Source: Bradyrhizobium sp. SRS-191 (lineage in GTDB: Bacteria > Pseudomonadota > Alphaproteobacteria > Rhizobiales > Xanthobacteraceae). From it: 64,000 nt of DNA. Below the pieces are notes generated by a model. The model was not told where the DNA came from. It did not search any database and saw nothing but the letters and a program-made list of their open reading frames with translations. The position numbers were made by a program, and so were the translations under genes. Each line of letters opens with the position of its first letter. Within the stretch, counting starts at the first letter, position 1. Positions 11,359 to 20,086 of this stretch are shown in pieces. The stretch is taken from contig NZ_JANBVS010000022.1 in NCBI RefSeq assembly GCF_024586915.1, positions 1 to 64,000 of the forward strand, in the 5' to 3' direction.

Positions 11359-11554
11359 CGCTCGTTCGCGCTCTGCCGCGACCGCCCGCGGAAAACCCGA
11401 CCTTTCGAATCCCCCCTCGCCCCGTGGCGCGCCTCCGACCGTTAGGAACATGGCGGCATCGCCGTCGTCTTCTGTCCGAAGCTGCTCAACGTGGCCTGTC
11501 ATACCGCCGACGATGAGGCGGACTATCTTGAACCGTGGAACGAGGGAGGCCGAT

Positions 11555-11974
11555 GTGAAGGCGAGCAGGATGTTGCTGGTTGCGCTGACCATGGCATGCG
11601 CGACGTTGACGAACTCAGGCGTGGGCGCACAGACCGCGCCTGATGCGCCGGCCGCAGCGCCGACGGCGGACAACGCCGTGCTGCTGACCGTCTTGCTCAA
11701 GCACGATCAGTCACGGCCGCTGAGCGAGCTGAACGCGCAGCTCGAACGCCAGGGATTCTACAAGGCGTTCCCGCCGGCCGGCATCGAGGTCGTGAGCTGG
11801 AACGTCGTGATGGGGATCGGCCAGGTGGTGACGCTTCGCCTGCCCGCCTCGCGCCTGCGCGAGGTCAACCGCATCTTCGAAACCACGGCGTGGGGAGCCT
11901 ATCGCACGGAGTTCTATCCGACCTACGACTACAAGGCGATCGGGCTCGGCAATCACGACAAGGCCTTGCAGTAG
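11555..11974 (+). CDS. Small exported protein, unknown function
   Basis: This 139-residue protein has an N-terminal signal peptide (MKASRMLLVALTMACATLTN, predicted cleavage near GVGAQ) and a mature periplasmic domain of about 110 residues with VLLTVLLKHDQSRPLSELNAQL. No family is recognised, although the repeated strand-helix pattern suggests a small ferredoxin-like fold. The start is a GTG at 11555 with GGGAGG 5 bases upstream; the ATG at 11570 would leave a shortened but still workable signal peptide. The stop is 35 bases from the convergent decarboxylase gene. Confidence 0.8.
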   Translation: MKASRMLLVALTMACATLTNSGVGAQTAPDAPAAAPTADNAVLLTVLLKHDQSRPLSELNAQLERQGFYKAFPPAGIEVVSWNVVMGIGQVVTLRLPASRLREVNRIFETTAWGAYRTEFYPTYDYKAIGLGNHDKALQ

Positions 11975-12009
11975 CTCAGCGCTGAGATCGTATCGATCTC
12001 TCCGCTGTT

Positions 12010-13647
12010 TCAGCCCTTTGCCATGCGCTCGCGGGCGGATTTGAAGCCGGCCACGAAGCGCGCCAATGTGTCCGACGTCTTGCCGCGCGACAGCATCACT
12101 TCGACCAACGAGAACCGGCCGCGGCGCTGGACGGCGCGCTCGAGCGCGGCGACGAGTTCGCCGCGGGTCGTGACCCGCTCACCTGCGCCACCGATGGAAT
12201 TGGCGATGTCGGCATAGTGCCAGTCGTCGAGATCGTTGAAGCGCGACTCCGGCTGGAACACGCGTAGCATCTCCCAGCTGCAATTGTTGAACAGGACGAC
12301 GATCGGATCGAGACCGTAGCGGCGGCAATTGCCGAGCTCCCAGCCGGTCATCTGGAAGGCGCCGTCGCCGACCAGGATCAACGGCCGCAAGCCCGTTGCA
12401 GCGACGCCGATACCGGCGGGGACGCCGAATCCCATGCCGGCATAATAGCCCGGCGCCGCCAGCGCCGTGTTGTCGATCTCCATCGCCGTGAACAGGCAAT
12501 CGCCGATGTCCGACGTCATCGGCATCCGGCCGTGACGATCGAACATGTCGTTGATCGCGGTCGCGATGTCCGACGGCGCGATCGGCTGGTCATCGGCGGC
12601 GAGCCCGCGCGGATATGCCGAGCGCTGGCGCGGCAGCCCGCTCGCGGCCGTCCGCGGCGTGGCGCGCTGCTCCAGCGCGTCGATCAGGTCACCGAGCGGC
12701 ATGTCGCGATAGGCGTGGTGGCCGATCTGCACCTCGCGGCTCGAGGCCAGGATCATCCGCCGCGCATCCGGCGCGCGGTTGGACAGCGCAAAATTGGTAT
12801 CCGACAGGATAACGCCGAGCATCAGCACCAAATCGGCCTCCTCGACGAGATGCGTGATCGCCGGATTGCCGGCCGCACCGAGATAAGTGCCGGCGACCAC
12901 ATCGTCGGCCTTGTCGAGCAGGCCGCGTCCCATGAAGGTCGTGACCAGCGGCAGGCCGAGCTTGCGCGCCAGCGCCGCAATCCGGTCCTCGACGCCGTAG
13001 CGGCGGATCTCCACATCGACCACGATGACCGGACGCTCCGCGCGTGCGATGCGCGCCAGGATCTCGTCGACGCATTCGTCGAGCGCCTCCTTGTCCGCCC
13101 TCCGGGCCGGAAGCGGCGCGACGGGCTCGACCTCGGCATCGACCATGTCGCGCGGGAATTCGAGATAGACCGGCAGCGACATTTCCCTGGCGCTGCGCAG
13201 CACGCGCGCGATCAGCGCCGGCGCCGTGGCGGGATCCGAGAGCACGGCCTGGTCGCAGGTGATTTCCTTGAACACCGCAAGCTGCGTGTCCACCGTGCGC
13301 GCCTGGTGATGCAGCAGGAAGCCGGAGACGCGCTCGCGGGCGCCCGGAGCACCGGCGATGACGACGACCGGCGAGCGCTCGGCATAGGCGCCGGCCACCG
13401 CATTGACGACATTGAAGGCGCCGGCGCCATAGGTCACGACGGCGACCCCGAGCCCGCCATGATAGCGGGCCGCGGCATCGGCCGCGAAACCGACGGCCGG
13501 CTCATGGCTGAGGGTCACGCTCGGCAGGATGTTGCTTTCCTCGATGACTTTGAACAGCGGCAACACGAAATCGCCGGGAATGCCGAAGATCTCGCGGGCG
13601 CCGTGGTCCTTGAGAGCGGCGAGCAGCGCATGGGCAAGAGCAGGCAT
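12010..13647 (-). CDS. Thiamine-diphosphate decarboxylase (indolepyruvate/phenylpyruvate type)
   Basis: This 545-residue enzyme of the TPP-dependent 2-oxo-acid decarboxylase family has three domains. The N-terminal pyrimidine-binding domain (about 1-170) carries the catalytic Glu in TLSHEPAVGFAADAAARYHG. A central domain (about 190-320) follows. The PP domain (about 360-520) carries the cofactor motif GDGAFQMTGWELGN, ending LFNN. The family decarboxylates pyruvate, phenylpyruvate or indolepyruvate; indolepyruvate decarboxylation is the key step of auxin synthesis in plant-associated bacteria. The overall similarity looks closest to Azospirillum-type IpdC/PpdC, but substrate cannot be read from sequence. 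The start at 13647 has GGAGGG 5 bases upstream. Confidence 0.9.
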   Translation of the reverse strand: MPALAHALLAALKDHGAREIFGIPGDFVLPLFKVIEESNILPSVTLSHEPAVGFAADAAARYHGGLGVAVVTYGAGAFNVVNAVAGAYAERSPVVVIAGAPGARERVSGFLLHHQARTVDTQLAVFKEITCDQAVLSDPATAPALIARVLRSAREMSLPVYLEFPRDMVDAEVEPVAPLPARRADKEALDECVDEILARIARAERPVIVVDVEIRRYGVEDRIAALARKLGLPLVTTFMGRGLLDKADDVVAGTYLGAAGNPAITHLVEEADLVLMLGVILSDTNFALSNRAPDARRMILASSREVQIGHHAYRDMPLGDLIDALEQRATPRTAASGLPRQRSAYPRGLAADDQPIAPSDIATAINDMFDRHGRMPMTSDIGDCLFTAMEIDNTALAAPGYYAGMGFGVPAGIGVAATGLRPLILVGDGAFQMTGWELGNCRRYGLDPIVVLFNNCSWEMLRVFQPESRFNDLDDWHYADIANSIGGAGERVTTRGELVAALERAVQRRGRFSLVEVMLSRGKTSDTLARFVAGFKSARERMAKG

Positions 13648-13755
13648 CCGGACCCTCCGAGTGTGCATGGCGCCCGCCCGGTGCTACACGATCAGGACCG
13701 CCCTGCCAATCGTGCGAGCCCGGGCGACGCCCACAGGTCGAGATGACGCCAGCAC

Positions 13756-13956
13756 TTACTTGCCCGTGAGCAGAAAGGCCTGGGCGGAGGGATCGGCCGG
13801 CACTGCGCCATGCGGCGCCGCCAGAGTCACACCGAACAGCAACACGACCGCCATCATCATGCCCAGTTTCATGATGACGGTCCGGCGATCCGTGATCGGC
13901 AGAAACAAGAAGAACAGCAGCGCCGCTGCCAGCACCAGATCGAGAATGTAGAACAT
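13756..13956 (-). CDS. Tiny inner-membrane protein with a very strong ribosome site
   Basis: This 66-residue protein has two hydrophobic segments, residues 2-20 (FYILDLVLAAALLFFLFLP) and about 29-47 (MKLGMMMAVVLLFGVTLAA), with a short tail. It is preceded by GGAGGAGGTGATCC, a near-complete complement of the 16S rRNA 3' end, which implies high translation. No family is recognised. It lies 108 bases upstream of the decarboxylase on the same strand and could be its operon leader. Confidence 0.72.
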   Translation of the reverse strand: MFYILDLVLAAALLFFLFLPITDRRTVIMKLGMMMAVVLLFGVTLAAPHGAVPADPSAQAFLLTGK

Positions 13957-14129
13957 GGATCACCTCCTCCGTTGCCGGGGAGAATGACCCATGAGGGAGA
14001 TCTCGGACTGTGCCCGTCGTCACGGAGCGAAGACATCTGCCGCGAAAGTCCGGCCCTGGGCGCAACACGGGCTGGCCGGAGGCACAACGGACCATGCTGC
14101 TGCGGTTCAATCGGGGGCACTGATCTCTT

Positions 14130-15221
14130 ATGGCCAAGAAGCGGGCCCTCATCACCGGCGTCACGGGGCAGGACGGTGCCTATCTCGCCGAATTGCTGCT
14201 CGGCAAGGGCTACGAAGTCCACGGCATCAAGCGCCGCTCATCCCTGTTCAATACCGATCGCATCGATCACCTCTACCTCGATCCTCATGAGCCGGATCCG
14301 CCGTTCCGCCTGCATTATGGCGACCTGACGGATTCCTCCAGCCTGATCCGCATCGTCGGCGAGGTGCGCCCGCACGAGATCTACAACCTCGCGGCCCAGA
14401 GCCATGTGGCCGTGTCGTTCGAGGAGCCTGAATATACGGCCAATGCCGACGGACTCGGGACATTGCGGCTGCTCGAAGCCATTCGTATCGTCGGGCTCGA
14501 GAAGGAGACGCGGTTCTACCAGGCCTCGACCTCCGAGCTCTACGGGCTGGTGCAGGCGGTTCCTCAGCGCGAGACCACTCCGTTCTATCCGCGCTCACCC
14601 TATGCCGTGGCCAAGCTCTACGCCTATTGGATCACTGTGAACTATCGCGAGGCCTACGGCATCTACGCCTGCAACGGCATCCTGTTCAATCACGAGTCCC
14701 CGGTGAGGGGCGAGACGTTCGTCACCCGCAAGATCACCCGCGCGCTCGCCCAGATCCGCCTCGGCCTGCAGGACCATCTCTATCTCGGCAATCTCGACGC
14801 GATGCGCGACTGGGGTCACGCCCGGGACTATGTCGAGATGCAGTGGATGATGCTGCAGCAGGACGAGGCCGAGGACTACGTCATCGCCACGGGCGTGCAG
14901 CACTCGGTGCGCGATTTCGTCAATCTGGCAGCGGCCGAGATCGGTCTCACGCTGGAATGGAAGGGCCGCGGCGTCGACGAGAAGGGCTACGATGCAGCGA
15001 CCGGCAAGTGCCTCGTCTCCGTCGACCCGCGCTACTTCCGGCCGACCGAGGTGGCGACCCTGCTCGGCGATCCCTCCAAGGCGAAGCAGAAGCTCGGCTG
15101 GGTGCCGCAAACGACATTCGAGGAGCTGGTGCGCGAGATGATGCACGAGGATCTCGAGTCGGCGAAGCGCGACGAGCTCATCAAGCAGCACGGCTTCCGC
15201 TATTGCGCCCGCCACGAATGA
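14130..15221 (+). CDS. gmd: GDP-mannose 4,6-dehydratase
   Basis: This 363-residue extended short-chain dehydrogenase converts GDP-mannose to GDP-4-keto-6-deoxymannose, the precursor of GDP-fucose, GDP-rhamnose or related deoxysugars. The NADP-binding motif GVTGQDGAYLAELLL is at residues 10-24, followed by the family signature HGIKRRSSLFNTDRID. The catalytic YxxxK lies in SPYAVAKLYAYW near residue 157. Length is normal. It opens the polysaccharide locus and should feed deoxysugar nucleotides to the neighbouring glycosyltransferases. No partner reductase or epimerase is adjacent. Confidence 0.96.
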   Translation: MAKKRALITGVTGQDGAYLAELLLGKGYEVHGIKRRSSLFNTDRIDHLYLDPHEPDPPFRLHYGDLTDSSSLIRIVGEVRPHEIYNLAAQSHVAVSFEEPEYTANADGLGTLRLLEAIRIVGLEKETRFYQASTSELYGLVQAVPQRETTPFYPRSPYAVAKLYAYWITVNYREAYGIYACNGILFNHESPVRGETFVTRKITRALAQIRLGLQDHLYLGNLDAMRDWGHARDYVEMQWMMLQQDEAEDYVIATGVQHSVRDFVNLAAAEIGLTLEWKGRGVDEKGYDAATGKCLVSVDPRYFRPTEVATLLGDPSKAKQKLGWVPQTTFEELVREMMHEDLESAKRDELIKQHGFRYCARHE

Positions 15222-15261
15222 GCGGTCCGCGGCGCCTCTGATCGCGCGGAATCCGTTTGGC

Positions 15262-16152
15262 TCACCGGTCGAACAGCGCCGCCTCGGTAAAGGCGAGGTC
15301 GCCGAGGCGCGGGGGGTGCGGGCCCTTGGCGTATTTCCGGCCGCGCTTGTCAGAGTACCAGCCGACGAGTGCCGGCATGGCCGCGTTGGCGTCGAGCCGG
15401 ACCAGGAGGCCGCCGCGCCCAAGCAGGAAACGTCCGAGGTTGCCGGCAAGCCGGGTGAGGTCCGCCATGTCGCGGCAATACAGCAGACGGTAGATCGGCA
15501 GAATGTTCTTCACGTGATGTTTCTGAAACACGAACGGCCGGGTGACCCCGGCCTCGCGCGCGACGACACTCAGGCAGCCCCAATCCGCATGCTGCCGCAG
15601 CAAATCGATCTCATAGGCGGAGAGGCCATCAACGGCGCCGGCGGCGAATTCATCGATCGCCACGCCGGCCACCGGGCGGGACAGGGCCGGCGCGGCGTAG
15701 ATCTGCCCTTTGCAATAGACAGAGAATCCCTGCGCCTCGACCTGTGGCCAGGTGTGCGGGGCCGGCGTGATGTTGAAGTAAGTGACGGTCTTGTCGCGCG
15801 TCGCCGCGCGAACCAGCATCGAGCTGAAAGCCCTGAACGCCGGCTCGACATACCAGCTCGAAACATTGGCCCTGACGATGACAGCCCCGTCTGGGCCCTG
15901 CACGTTCGAGAACAGCAGCAGGATGACGCCCACCGGCACACCGCCATGATCGAGGCAGTAGCCGAAGGCAGGAAAGCCCGCCGGCCGCGGGCGCGCCGCA
16001 TGACGCTCCAGCCCGCGCAGCCAATAGGCTTCGCTGCGGAAGGCAAATCCGCGCGTCAGCAGTGCCGCGACCGCCGCAAGGTCCGCGGTCCTGATTTCGC
16101 GAATGCGGACGCCGGTCAGGGGCCGTGTCTGCGCCGCCGTGTCACTCGCCAT
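15262..16152 (-). CDS. GNAT-like acyltransferase
   Basis: This 296-residue protein has an N-terminal GNAT-like fold (about residues 12-150), recognisable from VRIREIRTADLAAVAALLTRGF and the strand-loop segment PVGVILLLFSNV. The C-terminal half has no assigned domain. Proteins of this type often accompany polysaccharide loci and may modify sugars or precursors, but the usual acetyl-CoA pyrophosphate loop is not obvious. The start at 16152 has AGGAAGG upstream. It is convergent with gmd, 40 bases away. Confidence 0.65.
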   Translation of the reverse strand: MASDTAAQTRPLTGVRIREIRTADLAAVAALLTRGFAFRSEAYWLRGLERHAARPRPAGFPAFGYCLDHGGVPVGVILLLFSNVQGPDGAVIVRANVSSWYVEPAFRAFSSMLVRAATRDKTVTYFNITPAPHTWPQVEAQGFSVYCKGQIYAAPALSRPVAGVAIDEFAAGAVDGLSAYEIDLLRQHADWGCLSVVAREAGVTRPFVFQKHHVKNILPIYRLLYCRDMADLTRLAGNLGRFLLGRGGLLVRLDANAAMPALVGWYSDKRGRKYAKGPHPPRLGDLAFTEAALFDR

Positions 16153-16299
16153 CTCAGCCTTCCTGATCGGCTGCATTCCAGCGTCACCCAAGATCTGTCC
16201 CGCGCAAGAGCTGTCCCGCGCTGGCGCGCAGGAGGGATCCCGCCACGGATGCAATTATCGTAAAAAGCCGGAGGGGCAGTGAACCACGTCGTGCCGGCC

Positions 16300-16314
16300 T
16301 TACCATCTGGTTAA
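16300..16314. promoter_or_regulatory. CtrA-like motif, one mismatch
   Basis: TTACCATCTGGTTAA has the TTAA-N7-TTAA layout with one changed base. It sits 148 bases upstream of the GNAT-like gene in the 214-base space before the glycoside hydrolase stop. Confidence 0.3.
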
Positions 16315-16366
16315 TGGAGTCAGCGAAACCTGGCCGTGGTGGATCGATCGGTGTCCTCAACGCCGA

Positions 16367-17695
16367 TCACGGCCGCGGCACGCGAAACATGTAGGTCTCG
16401 TCGGCATTGAGGCCGTCGACGAAGAAGCGGCCGGGCGTCACGTCGATGCGGCGCTGCAGCCCGTCCCATCCCCAGACCTCGAGGCTGCGCGCCCAGGCCG
16501 GCAGCTCGATTTCGACGGCCCGGCCCGGCCGGTCGGTCCAGCCGGCGATGTTCTGCCAGACGATCAGCTCGGCATCCGGACCGCTCAGCCTGTACAGCGC
16601 GAGGCGGCGGTCGATCGACACGATCTTCATGTGGCCGGCGAGTTGCAGCACCGTCCTCAAGACCTGGCTGCGCGCCTCCGGCACCCAGGGCTCCTTGCCG
16701 CTGGCCATCGCATAAGCGAGACCATCGACATCCGGCGTGTCGCCGAGATTCCAGGGGAAGGCGATGATCGAGACCGGCGAACGGCCGTCCTTGCCGACGA
16801 CGGCGAGCTGGTCCCAGATCGCACTCAGAAACAATTTCGCCGCGACCTGCTCGCTCTCCCAGGCACCAGCCCGCGCGATGTTGAACTCGGTCGTGTAGAA
16901 GTTGATGTCGCGCGTCAGGCCCATCGCCTGCTTGATGCGATCGAAACAGGTCTGCACCGAGAAGGCACGTCCCCTGGTCATCGGATACCAGCGATCGTTG
17001 TAATAGGTGTGCAGGTCGATGCCGTCGAGCCGGCCATCGGCGAGCAGGTCGGCGATCGCCGGGCCGTAGCCGCGCAAGCTGGCGTCGCCATGCGAATTGC
17101 AGGTCGCGAAGCCGCCGGGAACCACGCGCAGCTTGGGGTCGACGCTGTGAACGCCGTCAGCCAGTCCAGCCAGCGCGTCGTGATAGTCCTGGCGCGGGAT
17201 CGTGGCCTGCACGTCGGGCTCGTTGATCGCGGTGAAGATCGTTGCGCCCCAGTCGGGGATACCGTTTTCCCGGCCCCAGTCGCCGCCGGGCCGAAAGCGC
17301 TTCGCCATCGCCTCTCCAGCGGCGAACCAGTCCTGATAGGAGCCGACCGGCTGCGGCGGGTTCAGCGTCTGATAGCTGCCCTCATATTCGAGCAGGATCA
17401 GCGGCGTGATGCCGTTCGTGTGCGCCTCCAGCATGGCGGCATCGAAATCATGCGGCGTCGGCACCCGCGCGAGCGTGCGCCAGCCGTAAGAATCCATCCG
17501 CCCCATTCGCGCGCCGACGCCGTGCAGCGCCTGATAGAGCTGGCTGCTCTTGCCGGCGAGATGCGTCACGAGATTACCGCCGCCCATGCGATCGCGAACT
17601 GCGGCGCCGTTCACATCGTCGGCAAGGCCTGGAATTGCCGAGCCAAACGTTAATAGCGTTATGCTAACCACCAGCAGATTGGAACGAAGCCGCAA
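16367..17695 (-). CDS. Secreted TIM-barrel glycoside hydrolase
   Basis: This 442-residue protein has an N-terminal signal peptide (about 1-25, LLVVSITLLTFGSAIPGLA) and a clan GH-A type TIM barrel. The acid/base candidate is Glu159 in FTAINEPD and the nucleophile candidate is Glu270 in FYTTEFN. A C-terminal beta domain (about 365-442) follows. It resembles GH39-like or related exopolysaccharide-processing hydrolases and would act in the periplasm, trimming or remodelling the polymer made by this locus. The apparent start is TTG at 17695, only 15 bases from the divergent glycosyltransferase start; no strong ribosome site is visible, so the exact N-terminus is uncertain. Confidence 0.78.
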   Translation of the reverse strand: MRLRSNLLVVSITLLTFGSAIPGLADDVNGAAVRDRMGGGNLVTHLAGKSSQLYQALHGVGARMGRMDSYGWRTLARVPTPHDFDAAMLEAHTNGITPLILLEYEGSYQTLNPPQPVGSYQDWFAAGEAMAKRFRPGGDWGRENGIPDWGATIFTAINEPDVQATIPRQDYHDALAGLADGVHSVDPKLRVVPGGFATCNSHGDASLRGYGPAIADLLADGRLDGIDLHTYYNDRWYPMTRGRAFSVQTCFDRIKQAMGLTRDINFYTTEFNIARAGAWESEQVAAKLFLSAIWDQLAVVGKDGRSPVSIIAFPWNLGDTPDVDGLAYAMASGKEPWVPEARSQVLRTVLQLAGHMKIVSIDRRLALYRLSGPDAELIVWQNIAGWTDRPGRAVEIELPAWARSLEVWGWDGLQRRIDVTPGRFFVDGLNADETYMFRVPRP

Positions 17696-17710
17696 TGTCT
17701 AGTCCCGTAA

Positions 17711-18904
17711 ATGTCCGTGATGACTTTTGAGATCGTCCAGGTCGTTCAAGAGATAAGCAATGCCGGCGGCGTGGAAACCGTCGCCATCGAGCTGGCGCGC
17801 GTTTTCGGCCGGAATGGTTTATCGAATGTCGTGCTGGCGAGCGCGGTGGCTGAGAATCTCGAACAGTCGATCAAGGTCGAGCGTGTCGCGCCATGGCTGG
17901 CGCGGATTCCGACCCGTGGATTGTTTCGTCACATCGGCCGCGCCATCGTCGTTCCCCTGTTCACTGTGGCGGCAACGCGGGCGCTGGCGCGTCATCCCCG
18001 CGCCGTGGTCATCAGCCATGGTGACAGCCTCAAGGGCGACGTGCTGATCGTCCATGCCGTCAATGCGCAGAGCCTTGCGGAGAAGCGCGCTGCCGGCCGC
18101 TGGCGCTGGCTGCTCAATCCGATGCATCTCTGGGTCGCCTTGCGCGACCGCTTCATGATCGGCGGCCTGCGCTATCGCGCCTTCGTCGCCGTCTCCGAGA
18201 GGGTGACTGAAGAGCTGCAGCGCATCTACCAGGTGCCGCCGTCGCGCATCCAGGTCATCTCCAACGGCATCGATCTCAACCGGTTCAGACGCGATGAGCG
18301 GGCCGGCCGGGAGATCCGCCGCGCGTTCAACATTCCCGCCGATGCGCGCGTGCTGCTGTTCGCCGGCCATGAGTTCAGCCGCAAGGGGCTGGCCCATGCC
18401 GTCGGCGCGCTGGAGAAGCTCGGCGATGACGTGTGGCTGCTGGTCGTCGGCTCGGACAATCCCGCCCCCTACAAGAAGCTCGCCGATAAGACACGTGACC
18501 GGCTGATCTTCGCCGGCGCGCGCTCCGACATGCCGGCGCTCTACTCGGCCGCCGACGCCTTCGTGCTGCCGACGAGCTATGAGACGTTCTCGCTTGTGTG
18601 CATGGAGGCGATGGCCTGCAGCGTACCGGTGTTCGCAACCCCGGTCGGCGGCATCGAGGACTATCTCCACGACGGCATCAACGGCTTCCGCATCCAGATG
18701 GACGCCGATGACATCGCGGCGAAGATCGCCGCCGCGTTCGCCGATCCCGCTCTGCTGGAGCGCCTGGGTCAGGGAGCGCAGGCCACCGCGCAGGCCTATG
18801 GCTGGGATCAGGTCGGTCTGAAATACATCGAGCTGCTCCGACGGATCGATGCGGCCAAGCGTGAGCCGAGCCAATCGGCGTGGGCGCTGACCGCGAAGGC
18901 CTGA
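17711..18904 (+). CDS. Glycosyltransferase family 4
   Basis: This 397-residue GT-B fold retaining glycosyltransferase is predicted to sit at the cytoplasmic face of the inner membrane. The N-terminal Rossmann domain starts with VQEISNAGGVETVAIELARV. The C-terminal GT1 domain has VISNGIDLNRF, LLFAGHEFSRKGL and the nucleotide-sugar binding segment SYETFSLVCMEAMA (E-x7-E). It would add one sugar from a nucleotide donor to a lipid-linked intermediate. The start may be 17711 or the ATG at 17720; neither has a good ribosome site. Its stop is 6 bases from the stop of the convergent glycosyltransferase. Confidence 0.92.
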   Translation: MSVMTFEIVQVVQEISNAGGVETVAIELARVFGRNGLSNVVLASAVAENLEQSIKVERVAPWLARIPTRGLFRHIGRAIVVPLFTVAATRALARHPRAVVISHGDSLKGDVLIVHAVNAQSLAEKRAAGRWRWLLNPMHLWVALRDRFMIGGLRYRAFVAVSERVTEELQRIYQVPPSRIQVISNGIDLNRFRRDERAGREIRRAFNIPADARVLLFAGHEFSRKGLAHAVGALEKLGDDVWLLVVGSDNPAPYKKLADKTRDRLIFAGARSDMPALYSAADAFVLPTSYETFSLVCMEAMACSVPVFATPVGGIEDYLHDGINGFRIQMDADDIAAKIAAAFADPALLERLGQGAQATAQAYGWDQVGLKYIELLRRIDAAKREPSQSAWALTAKA

Positions 18905-18910
18905 GTAGCG

Positions 18911-20086
18911 CTAGCTCGCCCGTAGCGGCCGCGGCGCCGCCAGGCGCGATGCGCTTCTCGACTGGTCCGCCGCTCGGCACGCGGTTTCGATCGCGGTTGC
19001 GACTGCATCATAGGTGAATCGCTTGAGCACATTGGCGCGAGCGGCCTGCGATCGCGGCGCGAACTGGGTTCGGTCGGCGCCGAGTTGGTCGAGCAGCTGA
19101 CGCAGGCGTTCCGGGTCCTGCTCCGGCACGATCCAGCCGCCGTCGCCGATGACATCGGGAATGGCGCCACAGGTCGATCCGATCACCGGAAGGCCGCAGG
19201 CCTGCGCCTCGATGATCACCCGACCGAACTGCTCGCGCACTGCGTTCGTCGTCCGCGTCAGCAGCAGCAGCGCATCGAGACTGCGCAGAAAACAGGCCAC
19301 CTCGGCAGGTGCGGCCCACCCCTGGAAATCGACGCGGCCGCCCAGGCCGAGGTCTTCCACGCGCTGGCGCAGATGCGCTTCGTGCGGTCCCTCCCCCATG
19401 ATGCTCAGCGTCGCCGCCGCAGGGCTGCGCGCGAGCGCCTCGAGCGCATCGTCGAGTCCCTTCTCGACCACGAGACGTCCGACATAGCCGAGGCGCAACG
19501 ACGCATCCGCCCGCCGCGCAGCGGGCGCATCCGCCGGCGTGAAGGTCGCGAGATCGACGCCATAGCCGATCGGCGTCACCGGCCCGGCGTAGCCACGCGC
19601 CCGCACGACCTCGGTCGCATCGGGGCTGCGCGACAGGATGTGATCGGTGCGGCCGAGGACGAACTTTCGGATCGTCTCGAACGGCGGCGGCAGCCGCTTG
19701 AGAATGTTCTGGTCGACCTCGAGCACCAGCGCCGCACGGCCGCGCAGCATTTGCGCCTGCAGCGCCACGATGCTCCATGGCTCCTCCCAGAGATGGATGA
19801 CGTCGGGATCGAGCTCGCGCAGCAGGCGGCGCAGCGCCGGATAGAAATGCAGATACCATTTCATCGGCCCGGCCTCGGGCAGCCGGATCGGCAGCCGATG
19901 GACCGGGAAGCCGTCATCCGAGGGCGCTGCCTCGATCGTGCGGCCGAACTCCTTCCAGACCTCGGGCATCACCAGATGCAGGTCGACGCCGGGACGTGAT
20001 GCGAGGAAGCGATAGCGCAGCCGGCCGGCCTCGCTGCTGGTGGCCGGATGGGCGATCGAGACGATCCGCAGGCGCAGGCTAGACAC
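18911..20086 (-). CDS. Glycosyltransferase family 4, last gene of EPS operon
   Basis: This 391-residue GT-B enzyme has an N-terminal domain (about 1-180) and a C-terminal nucleotide-sugar domain. Visible motifs are LRLGYVGRLVVEKGLDD, IMGEGPHEAHL and the acidic REQFGRVIIEAQACGLPV. The predicted start is GTG at 20086, overlapping the deacetylase gene by 8 bases, which indicates translational coupling. It is the seventh and last gene of the minus-strand operon that begins at 28594. Sugar specificity is not readable. Confidence 0.92.
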   Translation of the reverse strand: MSSLRLRIVSIAHPATSSEAGRLRYRFLASRPGVDLHLVMPEVWKEFGRTIEAAPSDDGFPVHRLPIRLPEAGPMKWYLHFYPALRRLLRELDPDVIHLWEEPWSIVALQAQMLRGRAALVLEVDQNILKRLPPPFETIRKFVLGRTDHILSRSPDATEVVRARGYAGPVTPIGYGVDLATFTPADAPAARRADASLRLGYVGRLVVEKGLDDALEALARSPAAATLSIMGEGPHEAHLRQRVEDLGLGGRVDFQGWAAPAEVACFLRSLDALLLLTRTTNAVREQFGRVIIEAQACGLPVIGSTCGAIPDVIGDGGWIVPEQDPERLRQLLDQLGADRTQFAPRSQAARANVLKRFTYDAVATAIETACRAADQSRSASRLAAPRPLRAS

